A DNA stretch of 64,000 nt. Source: Methanobacterium_D sp040373355 (GTDB lineage Archaea; Methanobacteriota; Methanobacteria; Methanobacteriales; Methanobacteriaceae). The notes beneath the pieces were generated by a model, which saw nothing but the letters and a program-made list of their open reading frames with translations, ran no database searches and was not told where the DNA came from. Every line of letters begins with the position of its first letter. Position 1 is the stretch's first letter. Of the stretch, positions 28,573 through 36,098 are shown piece after piece. The DNA lies in NCBI RefSeq assembly GCF_047495555.1, contig NZ_CP166866.1, positions 1,524,001-1,588,000 of the forward strand, in the 5' to 3' direction. A program made the position numbers and the translations under genes.

Positions 28573-29394
28573 ATGTCAAAAATTGTACATTTTGAAATAC
28601 CTGCAGATGATCCTAAAAGGGCCATAAACTTTTATGAAGATGTATTTGGATGGAAAATTGAGAAATGGGATGCACCTGTGGACTATTGGCTTGTAACCGC
28701 TGGAGAAGATGATGAGCCAGGCATTAGTGGCGCTATTATGCCCAAAGAATCAGGTGATAGTATAAGGGACACCATTAGTGTTGATTCATACGATAAATTT
28801 GCCCAAAAAATTGAAAGTGAAGGCGGGAAAATGTTGACTGAAAAGATGACTATTCCAGGTATGGGATTCAACGGATTCTTCCAAGACACGGAGGGAAATG
28901 TCATGGGAATAATAGAAATTACAATGATATACATCACCCGAATCTTCAACTCACCACCAGAAAAAGTATGGAAGGCTTGGACTAACCCCGAAAGTGTTAA
29001 AAACTGGTGGGGGCCGAAAAACTTCACCACACCCGTTATAAAAATCGATCTAAATGTAGGGGGAACCTATCTTTACTGCATGAGATCTCCTGAGGGCCAG
29101 GACTTCTGGAGCACTGGTGTCTATAAAGAAATAGTTCCCAAAGAGCGAATAGTGTCCACAGATAGCTTTTCAGATGAGGATGGTAATGCGGTGAATGCTT
29201 CACACTACGGAATGAGCGGAGACTGGCCTTTAGAGTTAGAAGTAATGGTGACATTCAAAGAAGAAGAAGATGGTAAAACCCGGTTAACATTGCAGCATGC
29301 GGGTTTTCCCGACAGAGAAAATAGAGATTTAGCAGAAGCTGGTTGGAACGAATCCCTAGACAAGTTAGCTGAGTACTTGGTAAGGACTAAATAA
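28573..29394 (+). CDS. VOC domain fused to SRPBCC (AHSA1-type) domain
   Basis: 273 residues in two unrelated domains. Residues 1-117 are a glyoxalase-like VOC domain (MSKIVHFEIPADDPKRAINF, FQDTEGNVMGI). Residues 118-273 are an AHSA1/START-like domain (YITRIFNSPPEKVWKAWTNPE, WPLELEVMVTFKEEE). Met118, at 28924, is where a stand-alone AHSA1 protein would begin, which suggests two genes joined by deletion. The DNA from about 28930 is visibly richer in G+C than its neighbours, so the second half may have been acquired. Ligand unknown. Confidence 0.82.
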   Translation: MSKIVHFEIPADDPKRAINFYEDVFGWKIEKWDAPVDYWLVTAGEDDEPGISGAIMPKESGDSIRDTISVDSYDKFAQKIESEGGKMLTEKMTIPGMGFNGFFQDTEGNVMGIIEITMIYITRIFNSPPEKVWKAWTNPESVKNWWGPKNFTTPVIKIDLNVGGTYLYCMRSPEGQDFWSTGVYKEIVPKERIVSTDSFSDEDGNAVNASHYGMSGDWPLELEVMVTFKEEEDGKTRLTLQHAGFPDRENRDLAEAGWNESLDKLAEYLVRTK

Positions 29395-29504
29395 TAGCCC
29401 CTTCCTTACCATAAGTTAATCTAATGATCTTTTTAGTTGATTATTAACACAATTTTTTTCATTTTTATCCTTTTAAATCGTATAGCGCTACTAATGAACT
29501 ATTT

Positions 29505-29966
29505 TTAATATGCTAAAGCAATAACAAGAATTATAAATGCTATTACCTGCCATACAGCGCTAAAAGTATGCCAGCGAGCAAACCGATCCAAAATTTTGGA
29601 AAAACTCACTTCATCATCTGGAGCTTCTCTTAGACTTAACATAGCTGGGAGAGCTCTAGAAGTCCCGATAAATGCTATAATGGTGGCTATAAGTGCAATT
29701 ACGATCAACCAACTTATAATTGCTGGTTCTCCTCGAATAAATGTGCCAATTGTGACAGCAATTGTAAGAATTAAACCTAGAATTGAAATTGAACCGTAAG
29801 TTTTAACGCCATTACCACTGTAAGTGGCTTGTACATATTTTGAATAAGAAATTGCTCCAATTTGTTTCCTTACAGGTAAACTCACTAGTGCCACATCAGA
29901 AATCATCCCTGCACCTAAACCACGTATTACAACAGTAAAAGCTAGCAATATTGAAAACCAATCCAT
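29505..29966 (-). CDS. Four-TM membrane protein (DUF1772-like)
   Basis: 153 residues with four hydrophobic helices and the layout of DUF1772/anthrone-oxygenase-like proteins: an N-terminal helix with the GLGAGM turn, a Tyr-rich loop (YSKYVQATYSGNG), and a polar loop SFSKILDRFARWHTF before the last helix. The ATG has TAGGAGGATAAAC upstream. It follows the TetR gene by 22 nt in the same direction, so it is probably that repressor's target. Family assignment is tentative. Confidence 0.65.
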   Translation of the reverse strand: MDWFSILLAFTVVIRGLGAGMISDVALVSLPVRKQIGAISYSKYVQATYSGNGVKTYGSISILGLILTIAVTIGTFIRGEPAIISWLIVIALIATIIAFIGTSRALPAMLSLREAPDDEVSFSKILDRFARWHTFSAVWQVIAFIILVIALAY

Positions 29967-29988
29967 GTTTATCCTCCTAAAATTTAGA

Positions 29989-30561
29989 TTATTTCTCTAA
30001 AACTGCTTTTACAGATTTTATCCATTTTTCATGAACTACTTCATTATTTATTCCAATTAATAATTGCGTGGTTACATCAGTATATAAAGCAGTTATAATC
30101 TGAGCTAATACTTCTGCCTCAATATCATCTCTTATATTGGTTTTTTCTTGTTGATCCTCTAAAAATAACTTTAAGGATTCTAATTTCGCTTCATATGATT
30201 CATTATTAATCTTTTTTATGTTCTTATTGTGTGGGGATAAAGCAGTTATTTCAAAAGATAAGTGTAATCCTGGTGATTTTGCTATCATATAGTAAAGTTC
30301 TTCTAAAACTTCAAAACAATCATAATTATTGTATGTTTTTTTAAGATCCAGAATATTTTCACTTGATAATTCCCATATTTCCTTCAAGATTGCCTCTTTA
30401 TTTTTAAAGTAAGTATATAATGTTGCTTTACTTACTCCTACTTCTCCTGCTATTTCATCCATTGTAGACTTATGGAACCCCTTATTAGAGAAAATATTAA
30501 CAGCAGCTTTAATTATTTTCTTTTTAGCTATTTCCTTGTATTCAGGGACTACTTTTGGCAT
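29989..30561 (-). CDS. TetR-family transcriptional regulator
   Basis: 190 residues. The N-terminal HTH is canonical: IIKAAVNIFSNKGFHKST, then MDEIAGEVGVSKATLYTYF (about 27-45). The C-terminal ligand domain is divergent and its ligand cannot be predicted. It is the first gene of a two-gene unit with the DUF1772-like protein and faces another membrane protein gene at 30691. The inverted repeat at 30614-30629 between them is a candidate operator. Confidence 0.9.
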   Translation of the reverse strand: MPKVVPEYKEIAKKKIIKAAVNIFSNKGFHKSTMDEIAGEVGVSKATLYTYFKNKEAILKEIWELSSENILDLKKTYNNYDCFEVLEELYYMIAKSPGLHLSFEITALSPHNKNIKKINNESYEAKLESLKLFLEDQQEKTNIRDDIEAEVLAQIITALYTDVTTQLLIGINNEVVHEKWIKSVKAVLEK

Positions 30562-30613
30562 TATATCACTTTTTAAATCTTTAGTTTTAAATATATTTAA
30601 AACTTACTACCAT

Positions 30614-30629
30614 TAAGTTTATTAACTTA
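30614..30629. promoter_or_regulatory. Candidate TetR operator
   Basis: TAAGTT (30614-30619), 4-bp spacer, AACTTA (30624-30629) form a perfect inverted repeat within the 129-bp region between the TetR gene and the divergent membrane protein gene. TATA-like sequences flank it on both sides. Autoregulation of both transcripts is inferred from position only. Confidence 0.4.
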
Positions 30630-30690
30630 TAGTATTATAAAATAACCAATAGTCAATTTATTAAGGAAAAGTGTTTATGGAGGAAAAAAG

Positions 30691-31152
30691 ATGAATGAAA
30701 CAGCTTTATTAGCTCTAAAAATTGTGCTGGTATTCTTTGTTATTTATTCCCTGATAAAATTCATGTTTTTCTTTTTTATAAAATATGATACTAGACGAAA
30801 ATTATTAGATTCAGCATATAATAAGAAAACCAGTGGATCTAAAATACAAGATATTTTCTTTCTTTCAATGATATTGATTTTACTGGGATTATTGTTTATA
30901 TCTGGAGCAACAGAATACCTCAGCTTTATTACAGGCATTTTGGTAGGAATGGTACTAATTCAATTATACTTCCACAGCTTTTCTCAAACTTTAAGTCCAG
31001 AAAAGTCCCCAGAACCGCCAATCTCAGCTATAAAAATGATGTCCTATGCAATAGAAGATAAACCAGAATTAGCATGGAAGGAATTGTTAATTATGACAAT
31101 ACTCTTTATATGGGCGCTTTACATGCTTTTAACACAAGGATTTGGTTTATAA
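30691..31152 (+). CDS. Four-TM membrane protein, unknown function
   Basis: 153 residues with hydrophobic helices at about 7-28, 53-71, 75-93 and 131-148, and a polar Pro-rich loop (LSPEKSPEPPISA). The ATG follows TGGAGGAAAAAAG. It is divergent from the TetR gene and probably under its control. No known family is recognised. Together with the DUF1772-like protein it may form a TetR-controlled membrane stress module (inference). Confidence 0.65.
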   Translation: MNETALLALKIVLVFFVIYSLIKFMFFFFIKYDTRRKLLDSAYNKKTSGSKIQDIFFLSMILILLGLLFISGATEYLSFITGILVGMVLIQLYFHSFSQTLSPEKSPEPPISAIKMMSYAIEDKPELAWKELLIMTILFIWALYMLLTQGFGL

Positions 31153-31187
31153 ATTTAATTTTTTTATTTTTGGTATATTTCATGCAT

Positions 31188-31207
31188 TCCGACAAGTCCT
31201 TATCGGA
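31188..31207 (+). terminator. Hairpin after the membrane protein gene
   Basis: TCCGA (31188-31192) pairs with TCGGA (31203-31207) and, after one mismatch, AAG pairs with CTT, leaving a tetraloop. It sits 36 nt after the stop codon at 31152, between convergent genes. No long T-run follows, so its role as a terminator is uncertain. Confidence 0.35.
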
Positions 31208-31242
31208 GGGTGGTGGGGTTGGACGTGAGTAAAATTTTAAAA

Positions 31243-31434
31243 CTAATTATCTTCAACTTCTATTGCATCATTTGGACATACATCCCTGCATACTTCACAT
31301 AAACTGCATTCCTCTGTATTTTGAATTACAATCTTGTCACCTTCGATTACTAGAACTTCCATCGGGCATCCATCAACACATTCTCCACATTCTGCACCAT
31401 CACATTTTTTGTAGTCAATAGTTATTTTAGCCAT
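31243..31434 (-). CDS. 2[4Fe-4S] ferredoxin
   Basis: 63 residues with two complete cluster motifs: C11, C16, C19, C23 (first spacing lengthened, CDGAECGECVDGCP) and C43, C46, C49, C53 (CSLCEVCRDVCP). It is a low-potential electron carrier of the clostridial type. It starts at MAKITIDYKK with AAGGTGAT upstream. It lies downstream of the NifX-like / DUF134 gene set on the same strand, which may be its redox context. Confidence 0.92.
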   Translation of the reverse strand: MAKITIDYKKCDGAECGECVDGCPMEVLVIEGDKIVIQNTEECSLCEVCRDVCPNDAIEVEDN

Positions 31435-31480
31435 TAAATCACCTTGTTTACTGTTTTAGCGTTTTTTTTATAATTAGTAA

Positions 31481-31884
31481 TTAGAATGATCTTCTTCCCA
31501 TTCCGCCCCTTCCCTTACGGTCAATTCCTGGGAAACCACCAGATACTGATGTTACCTCATCTAATTTGCCTTCTTTAAATTGTTCTATGTTAGTTTCAAC
31601 ATTTCCAGGGTTAATTTTATATATTTTAATTCCTGCATTTTTAAAATACCAAAGGCAATATTACCTAATTCTCCTAAAATTACAGCTTCAACTCCCTGAT
31701 CAACCATAAATTGTGCTACTACACTTCCTGCTCCCCTTTCATTTTTTGCGGGATTTTCAATCGGTAAAACATTAGCAATTTCATTTTCACTTATATCTGC
31801 AAATACAAAAAAAGGGCTCCTTCCAAATACAAGACTAGCATCTGATTCTAAATTAAGCCCTGTTGAAGTTATGGCTATTTTCAT
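31481..31884 (-). pseudogene. NifX/NifB-type cofactor-binding domain protein, frameshifted
   Basis: The frame from 31884 encodes the MKIAITSTGLNLESDASLVF start of a dinitrogenase cofactor-binding domain with GRSPFFVF and GAGSVVAQFMVDQGVEAVI, reaching GNIAFGILK. There, a run of five A (near 31640-31645) where six are expected moves the frame to nonsense. The correct frame continues NAGIKIYKINPGNVETNIEQ to the Gly/Arg-rich end and stops at 31481-31483. One extra A would restore about 134 residues. Homopolymer error or a genuine slip are equally possible. These proteins bind Fe-Mo/iron-sulfur species; no nitrogenase is present here. Confidence 0.75.
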
Positions 31885-32275
31885 TTAATTCCTCCTCATG
31901 ATTCTTTACAACCATTTTTACAGAATTTTTCATCTGTAATTGGTAAAATCCTAATCTCCATTCATTAAAAACATCCTTTACTTTCCCAAATTCCCCTGAA
32001 AATACTTCTACACTATTTTCATATAATATAAGCTTATATTGTTCCCCTAAACATCCACAGATAACTACATCAACATTTAAATCTTCTATAAATTTTGTAA
32101 ATACTTTATAATCATCAATGTGTTTTCCTGTACCTTTAATTACATTGATTTCTTTAATTTTCCATTTTTCAAGTTTAATCAAAGTAAAACAAGGTGCTTT
32201 TTCCAGATGTATTGGAATACTTGATAATAAACCACCATTATCAACTGTAGGCATACAGATAAGAGTCATATTCAT
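31853..32275 (-). CDS. NifX/NifB-type cofactor-binding domain protein, divergent
   Basis: 140 residues. The pattern MPTVDNGGLLSSIPIHLEKAPCFTLIKLE and DYKVFTKFIEDLNVDVVICGCLG follows the dinitrogenase iron-molybdenum cofactor-binding fold, where the second half closes around a conserved Gly. The ATG at 32275 is preferred to the TTG one codon earlier; AAGGATTTG precedes it. Its 3' end overlaps the next, frameshifted gene by 32 nt. Together with DUF134 and the ferredoxin it probably forms one transcript. Confidence 0.72.
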   Translation of the reverse strand: MNMTLICMPTVDNGGLLSSIPIHLEKAPCFTLIKLEKWKIKEINVIKGTGKHIDDYKVFTKFIEDLNVDVVICGCLGEQYKLILYENSVEVFSGEFGKVKDVFNEWRLGFYQLQMKNSVKMVVKNHEEELNENSHNFNRA

Positions 32276-32284
32276 CAAATCCTT

Positions 32285-32875
32285 TTAATCAGCCCCACAT
32301 AGTGGCGCTCCACATTCAGGACACTTAAAATTCCTACATGGAACTCCAGGAGTTTTTGAAGATTCATATCCGCACTGATTACATTTACATACTCTTGGAG
32401 AGCCTGCACCCATACCTTGACCACCATATCCTCTTCTTTGTCTCATTCCAGGTTTCCCTACTGTTTTTTGAACTTCTTCAATATCTATTTTGGAAATATC
32501 TTCTGATTTACATTCAGGACATTTTTCATATTCCTTTTCAGGACTACTCCACTTAAAACCGCAGTTTTTACATTTATAGTCATTTGCCATCAAGATTCCT
32601 CCTTTAATTTTAATATTTTTACCCTCAATTAGTGCTCTAGCAATTTTTTTTCTACCAGAGGTTAAAATTCTATTAAAAGTTGGCTGAGAAATTTCCATAT
32701 CCTTTGCTGCTTCCTTTTGTTTAGCACTGTTATAATCTCTTAACCTTATTGCTTCAAACTCATCTACTGTGATTTCTATGGATTTGCTTCCTTCAATGTT
32801 TTCTTTTGAGTGTGGTTCAAAACATCTGTTTTGGGGTTCTTGAAGTATCTGTCTAAACTTTTTTGGCCTCACCAT
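32285..32875 (-). CDS. DUF134 (UPF0251) HTH regulator with zinc ribbons
   Basis: 196 residues. The N-terminal half is the DUF134 DNA-binding module: MVRPKKFRQILQEP, ITVDEFEAIRLRDYN and the HTH KEAAKDMEISQPTFNRIL. The C-terminal half adds two Cys pairs sets, CKNCGFKW...CPECKSE (about 102-122) and CKCNQCGYE...CPECGAPLC (about 162-193), with a Gly/Arg-rich linker. DUF134 genes usually sit beside NifX-like genes, as here, so a regulatory role over them is likely. The 14-bp palindrome immediately upstream is a candidate autoregulatory site. Confidence 0.85.
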   Translation of the reverse strand: MVRPKKFRQILQEPQNRCFEPHSKENIEGSKSIEITVDEFEAIRLRDYNSAKQKEAAKDMEISQPTFNRILTSGRKKIARALIEGKNIKIKGGILMANDYKCKNCGFKWSSPEKEYEKCPECKSEDISKIDIEEVQKTVGKPGMRQRRGYGGQGMGAGSPRVCKCNQCGYESSKTPGVPCRNFKCPECGAPLCGAD

Positions 32876-32879
32876 GTTT

Positions 32880-32910
32880 TGAATATATATTCATAACTCA
32901 AATATAAACT
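32880..32910 (-). promoter_or_regulatory. DUF134 promoter with palindromic operator
   Basis: TGAATATATATTCA at 32880-32893 is a perfect palindrome, 5 nt before the DUF134 start codon. On the same (minus) strand a TATA box AGTTTATATTT occupies 32900-32910, so transcription would begin near 32880, inside the palindrome. There is no ribosome binding site, suggesting a near-leaderless mRNA. The same palindrome recurs at 33412-33427. Confidence 0.55.
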
Positions 32911-32993
32911 TATTGAATAAAAATTAAAGTACTCCCAAAAGAATTAAAAATAGAAAATAATGTGAAAAATATGATTATAAGCTTATATGGTTA

Positions 32994-33344
32994 TTAATAA
33001 GGCTTAATTTTACTATAGAAGTCCTCAAATAGTGGACAATAATAATCAGCTATCTTATTAATTTCAGGAATGTTAGAATCATTTTCAGAATAGTATAAAG
33101 CCATTATTATCTTACTTTTGTTAATTAAATCATCGAAATAAACTATAAAATCTATATTTTCAGCATCAGCATCAAAATCATGTTCACTTAGCTTATCCCA
33201 AACTTCAGGGATAGCTTCTTCAATTAATTCATCATCAGTGTAAATTAAAATAAAACTTTTAGGTAATGCGACTTCTTTATCTCCAATAGGCTCAATTTTT
33301 ATATCATCCATAGTTTCTTCTTTTATTTGCTCAAATTGTAACAT
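32994..33344 (-). CDS. Acidic protein, unknown function
   Basis: 116 residues rich in Asp and Glu (IEEAIPEVWDKLSEHDFDADAEN). It has no membrane segments or Cys motifs. The start MLQFEQIKEETMDD is behind GTGTGAT; a second Met at residue 12 is possible. It faces away from the small membrane gene at 33483. The palindrome at 33412 lies 68 bp upstream, so it may be coregulated with DUF134. Family not recognised. Confidence 0.55.
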   Translation of the reverse strand: MLQFEQIKEETMDDIKIEPIGDKEVALPKSFILIYTDDELIEEAIPEVWDKLSEHDFDADAENIDFIVYFDDLINKSKIIMALYYSENDSNIPEINKIADYYCPLFEDFYSKIKPY

Positions 33345-33411
33345 GTTATCACACTTATATCATTTTATAATTAAGGAATATGATTTTCGTTAATTCGAAA
33401 CATTTATTATT

Positions 33412-33427
33412 ATGAATATATATTCAT
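33412..33427. promoter_or_regulatory. Second copy of the DUF134-type palindrome
   Basis: ATGAATATATATTCAT is a perfect 16-bp palindrome containing the same 14-bp core as the site before the DUF134 gene. It lies between the divergent genes at 33344 and 33483. For the rightward gene it overlaps the likely TATA region; for the leftward gene it is upstream of the TATA box. Confidence 0.5.
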
Positions 33428-33482
33428 TATATATCAAATTAATAGAATCATTATCTAACTTAAAGCTAAGTGAGGTTATATT

Positions 33483-33581
33483 ATGATAGAGTTATATAAA
33501 ATTTTAATTATGGTTATAGCAGTAGGTGCGGTCTTCTATGCGTATATTAAAGATCCATTAAAGAAAAATAAACAAAGTTAG
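33483..33581 (+). CDS. Small membrane peptide
   Basis: 32 residues: MIELYKILIMVIAVGAVFYA forms one helix, followed by a basic tail YIKDPLKKNKQS. A GAGGT ribosome binding site lies 6 nt before the ATG and the AT-rich palindrome at 33412-33427 is in promoter position. Its gene size, good start signals and amphipathic layout support a real single-span membrane peptide; function unknown. Confidence 0.5.
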   Translation: MIELYKILIMVIAVGAVFYAYIKDPLKKNKQS

Positions 33582-33597
33582 CATTATGAAAAATCAA

Positions 33598-33691
33598 TTA
33601 AAAAAGATCATTAAATGCCATGGTAGGCGTATTTTGGTTAAGTCTGAATTTTGATGTTAGTTCTACTTTTTATTTGGCAATTGAACCTTAG
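33598..33691 (+). pseudogene. Remnant of a histidine kinase C-terminus
   Basis: One frame reads KKIIKCHGRRILVKSEF and a second, after a shift with stops, SSTFYLAIEP. Together they match the end of the HATPase domains in this window (KRIVERHGGRVWVESELGEGSTFYFTIP at 28.4 kb, split here by decay). Only about 30 residues remain. It indicates a third related kinase gene was lost here. Confidence 0.6.
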
Positions 33692-34019
33692 ATATAATTC
33701 CTTAAATTAAACTATTTTTGAATAAGATCACCTAAAGTAATGGATTAACAGCGCAGCTTGACCTAAAACAAACAACTCAACAGTACCAAAACAAAAAAAA
33801 TAACACCCAAGCAAGACCCCTTAAATTCCTGCCCAGCACATTGTCTCATTATTGTTCGTTTACCTCGCAGTTACTAAATTATGTTGTCCTGCGCAGTTTT
33901 TTGAAGACTTCATTAATTTGAATTTTAGTTGTGATAGGGCTTCTTCTTTGCTATCCATAAACTAACTATTATTTCTTTAAATCAAATTACAACATCTTAA
34001 ATTAATTAAATAGAGAAAT
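33692..34019. other. Intergenic region, no gene seen
   Basis: About 330 bases, less AT-rich than its surroundings between 33740 and 33900 (clustered CAAACAAC and CCTGCCCAGC). It may be more of the decayed kinase locus, but no protein or RNA family was recognised. Confidence 0.3.
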
Positions 34020-34634
34020 TTAATAACTGATTAAAATGGCCCTTACTGGAGCTCCATCTCCATCTATTTTTAAAGGCAGCCCTACAAAAATATATTCACT
34101 AGGATCTACATCTTTTAAACACAAACCCTCAAATACTGTTAGATTATCAAGCAATAAGTCATGCACTCCCTCATCTCCATTAAACTTTTCTACACTTAAA
34201 TAATCCACTCCAAGCGCTTTAATATTTTTCTCAACTAAAAATTCTGCTGCATCAAGTTTAATATGGGTAAAATCTTTTCTAAATTTTTTATATTGTTTAG
34301 TTGAATTTTCTGTCTTTAGTAGTATAATATCGTCTTCATTTATTTCAAACTTAATTAAATCATCTTTATGGATTTCATTACCTGCATCAATAAGATCAAG
34401 TACCTTACACTCGCCATAGAAACTTTCAAGAGGCATTTCACCTAGAGTTTTTCCATTTTCTTTAACATGATATGGGGCATCTATATGAGTTCCGGTATGG
34501 CTACCGAGAGTTATTTTAGACTCATTAGAACCATCTTTGCTAACTGTAGCATACTGTTTTAGTTCTGGTTCGGGATTTTCTGGATAAACAATCATATCTT
34601 CACTTATTTCCATCGAAATATCTATTATTTTCAT
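34020..34634 (-). CDS. Cyclase / kynurenine formamidase-like metal hydrolase
   Basis: 204 residues. The family signature HTGTHIDAPYH (about residues 46-56) supplies the His and Asp metal ligands of the cyclase fold. The C-terminal KIDGDGAPVRAILI also matches the family end. Relatives hydrolyse formylamides or act in polyketide cyclisation; the substrate here is not predictable. Start ATG at 34634 is chosen because GGGTGA lies 6 nt upstream; the GTG at 34643 is inside that site. It follows the Nramp-like gene by 19 nt. Confidence 0.82.
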   Translation of the reverse strand: MKIIDISMEISEDMIVYPENPEPELKQYATVSKDGSNESKITLGSHTGTHIDAPYHVKENGKTLGEMPLESFYGECKVLDLIDAGNEIHKDDLIKFEINEDDIILLKTENSTKQYKKFRKDFTHIKLDAAEFLVEKNIKALGVDYLSVEKFNGDEGVHDLLLDNLTVFEGLCLKDVDPSEYIFVGLPLKIDGDGAPVRAILISY

Positions 34635-34653
34635 ATCATTCACCCTATAACTT

Positions 34654-36084
34654 CTATAAACCTAATAATTCAATATAAATATAATAAGCTGCAAAAGTCA
34701 TGAAAAATATCCCTACTGCTGCTGTAAGAGTTATAACTAATTTTGAAGGTTTAAAATCATCAGGAAGTGTTTTCCAGTTAAGGTAGAGGACTGAAAATGC
34801 AACTACAGGAATATGTATAGCCTCAATAATTCCGGCAATAATTAAAAATTCAACAGGTTCTGGTCGTATAATAATAAAAATTATCGGTAGAATACCCATT
34901 AGTCCAAATAAATATAAGTAACGATAAAAACGCATCGATATATATCTTCCAGTGGATTTAAATTGACGTACAATCATTATAGAACCCTGACCAAGCATCC
35001 TTGTCCAACCATCAAGATTTGCAACAATCGTACTCCAAAAGGCAAAAAATGCTGCTAAAATCATTAATGCTGCGCCTGCTATTCCCCATATGGATCCAAG
35101 AAGTTCACTTAACACTGCTGTAACTGCAGGACCTTCTGGAACAAGTCCCGCAGGCCCCAATAGTTGAGCACCAAGTATCATCAATGCAATAAGCAATATC
35201 AAGACAATTGATGCAGCAACAGTGGTTGAAAAAGTCATGATATTAATCCAGCCTTTTAGCTGCTTTTTTTCTTCATTAGTTATATTAGATATATCTAGGG
35301 GCTCGGTTTCCTCGATTACTTCAAATTCTAGTTCATCTGCAGTAGGCTCTGAATCTATGCTTTCAATTACATCCTCTTCTTCAGCCTCTTTAAAACGATA
35401 ATAAGCAGCTCCATAACCTCTTGTAACAAGCCAAAAAGAATACCAGATTAGACCAGCTGCTCCAGACATCATAAAACCAATCCAAGGTAACAATTCACTG
35501 AAATTAACATTAGGAGGTAAAGAAGGAACTAAACCTGCAGCCAATGTACCTACACCCGGAAATATTAATAAAGCAGCTGTAACCAGTGCAACAGTTATTA
35601 CAAGGGCCATTACTATCGATATAAGTTCTACTGCCTTATACTTTCCAAGAAATACCAGTAAAATTGATACTAAAAGAAACACAATCGCCCAGAATTGAAA
35701 TCCTCCAGGTATAGCTAAAATAATAGCTGAACTTGCAGCACCAGACATTCCCACCATCGTAGCAATTGCTACAAAAAATTGAGGTAAAATAATCAACCAG
35801 ACTCCCCAGTTTCCAGGCCCAGGCAATGTCTTAATACCCTCAAGAAGAGAACTCCCAGTTACAACCGCATAGCGACCAATTTCTCTTGCAAGCAATGTTT
35901 TAAGGAAAATAGCAAGGACCATCGTCCATAGTACAGTATAACCATATAAAGAAGCAATTCTGGGAGTAAAAATAAGTTCGCCAGTAGCAATAGCTGATAT
36001 CATCCATATTATAGCAGGTCCAATCCACTTAAGTCTTTCACGCCCTTTCGGAACTTCCATTATCAGTCCATTATCCTTCCTCAC
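34654..36084 (-). CDS. Nramp-like divalent-metal transporter family protein
   Basis: 476 residues with about eleven hydrophobic helices. The first helix reads GPAIIWMISAIATGELIFTP: the ATGEL form occurs where classical Nramp proteins have the metal-binding DPGN. A long acidic cytosolic loop (KEAEEEDVIESIDSEPTADE) interrupts the middle. It belongs to the divergent archaeal Nramp-related branch, so the usual Mn/Fe selectivity should not be assumed. The GTG start follows GGAGGTTTTAG. It lies 14 nt downstream of the GH15 gene in one unit. Confidence 0.75.
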   Translation of the reverse strand: MRKDNGLIMEVPKGRERLKWIGPAIIWMISAIATGELIFTPRIASLYGYTVLWTMVLAIFLKTLLAREIGRYAVVTGSSLLEGIKTLPGPGNWGVWLIILPQFFVAIATMVGMSGAASSAIILAIPGGFQFWAIVFLLVSILLVFLGKYKAVELISIVMALVITVALVTAALLIFPGVGTLAAGLVPSLPPNVNFSELLPWIGFMMSGAAGLIWYSFWLVTRGYGAAYYRFKEAEEEDVIESIDSEPTADELEFEVIEETEPLDISNITNEEKKQLKGWINIMTFSTTVAASIVLILLIALMILGAQLLGPAGLVPEGPAVTAVLSELLGSIWGIAGAALMILAAFFAFWSTIVANLDGWTRMLGQGSIMIVRQFKSTGRYISMRFYRYLYLFGLMGILPIIFIIIRPEPVEFLIIAGIIEAIHIPVVAFSVLYLNWKTLPDDFKPSKLVITLTAAVGIFFMTFAAYYIYIELLGL

Positions 36085-36098
36085 CTAAAACCTCCGTA

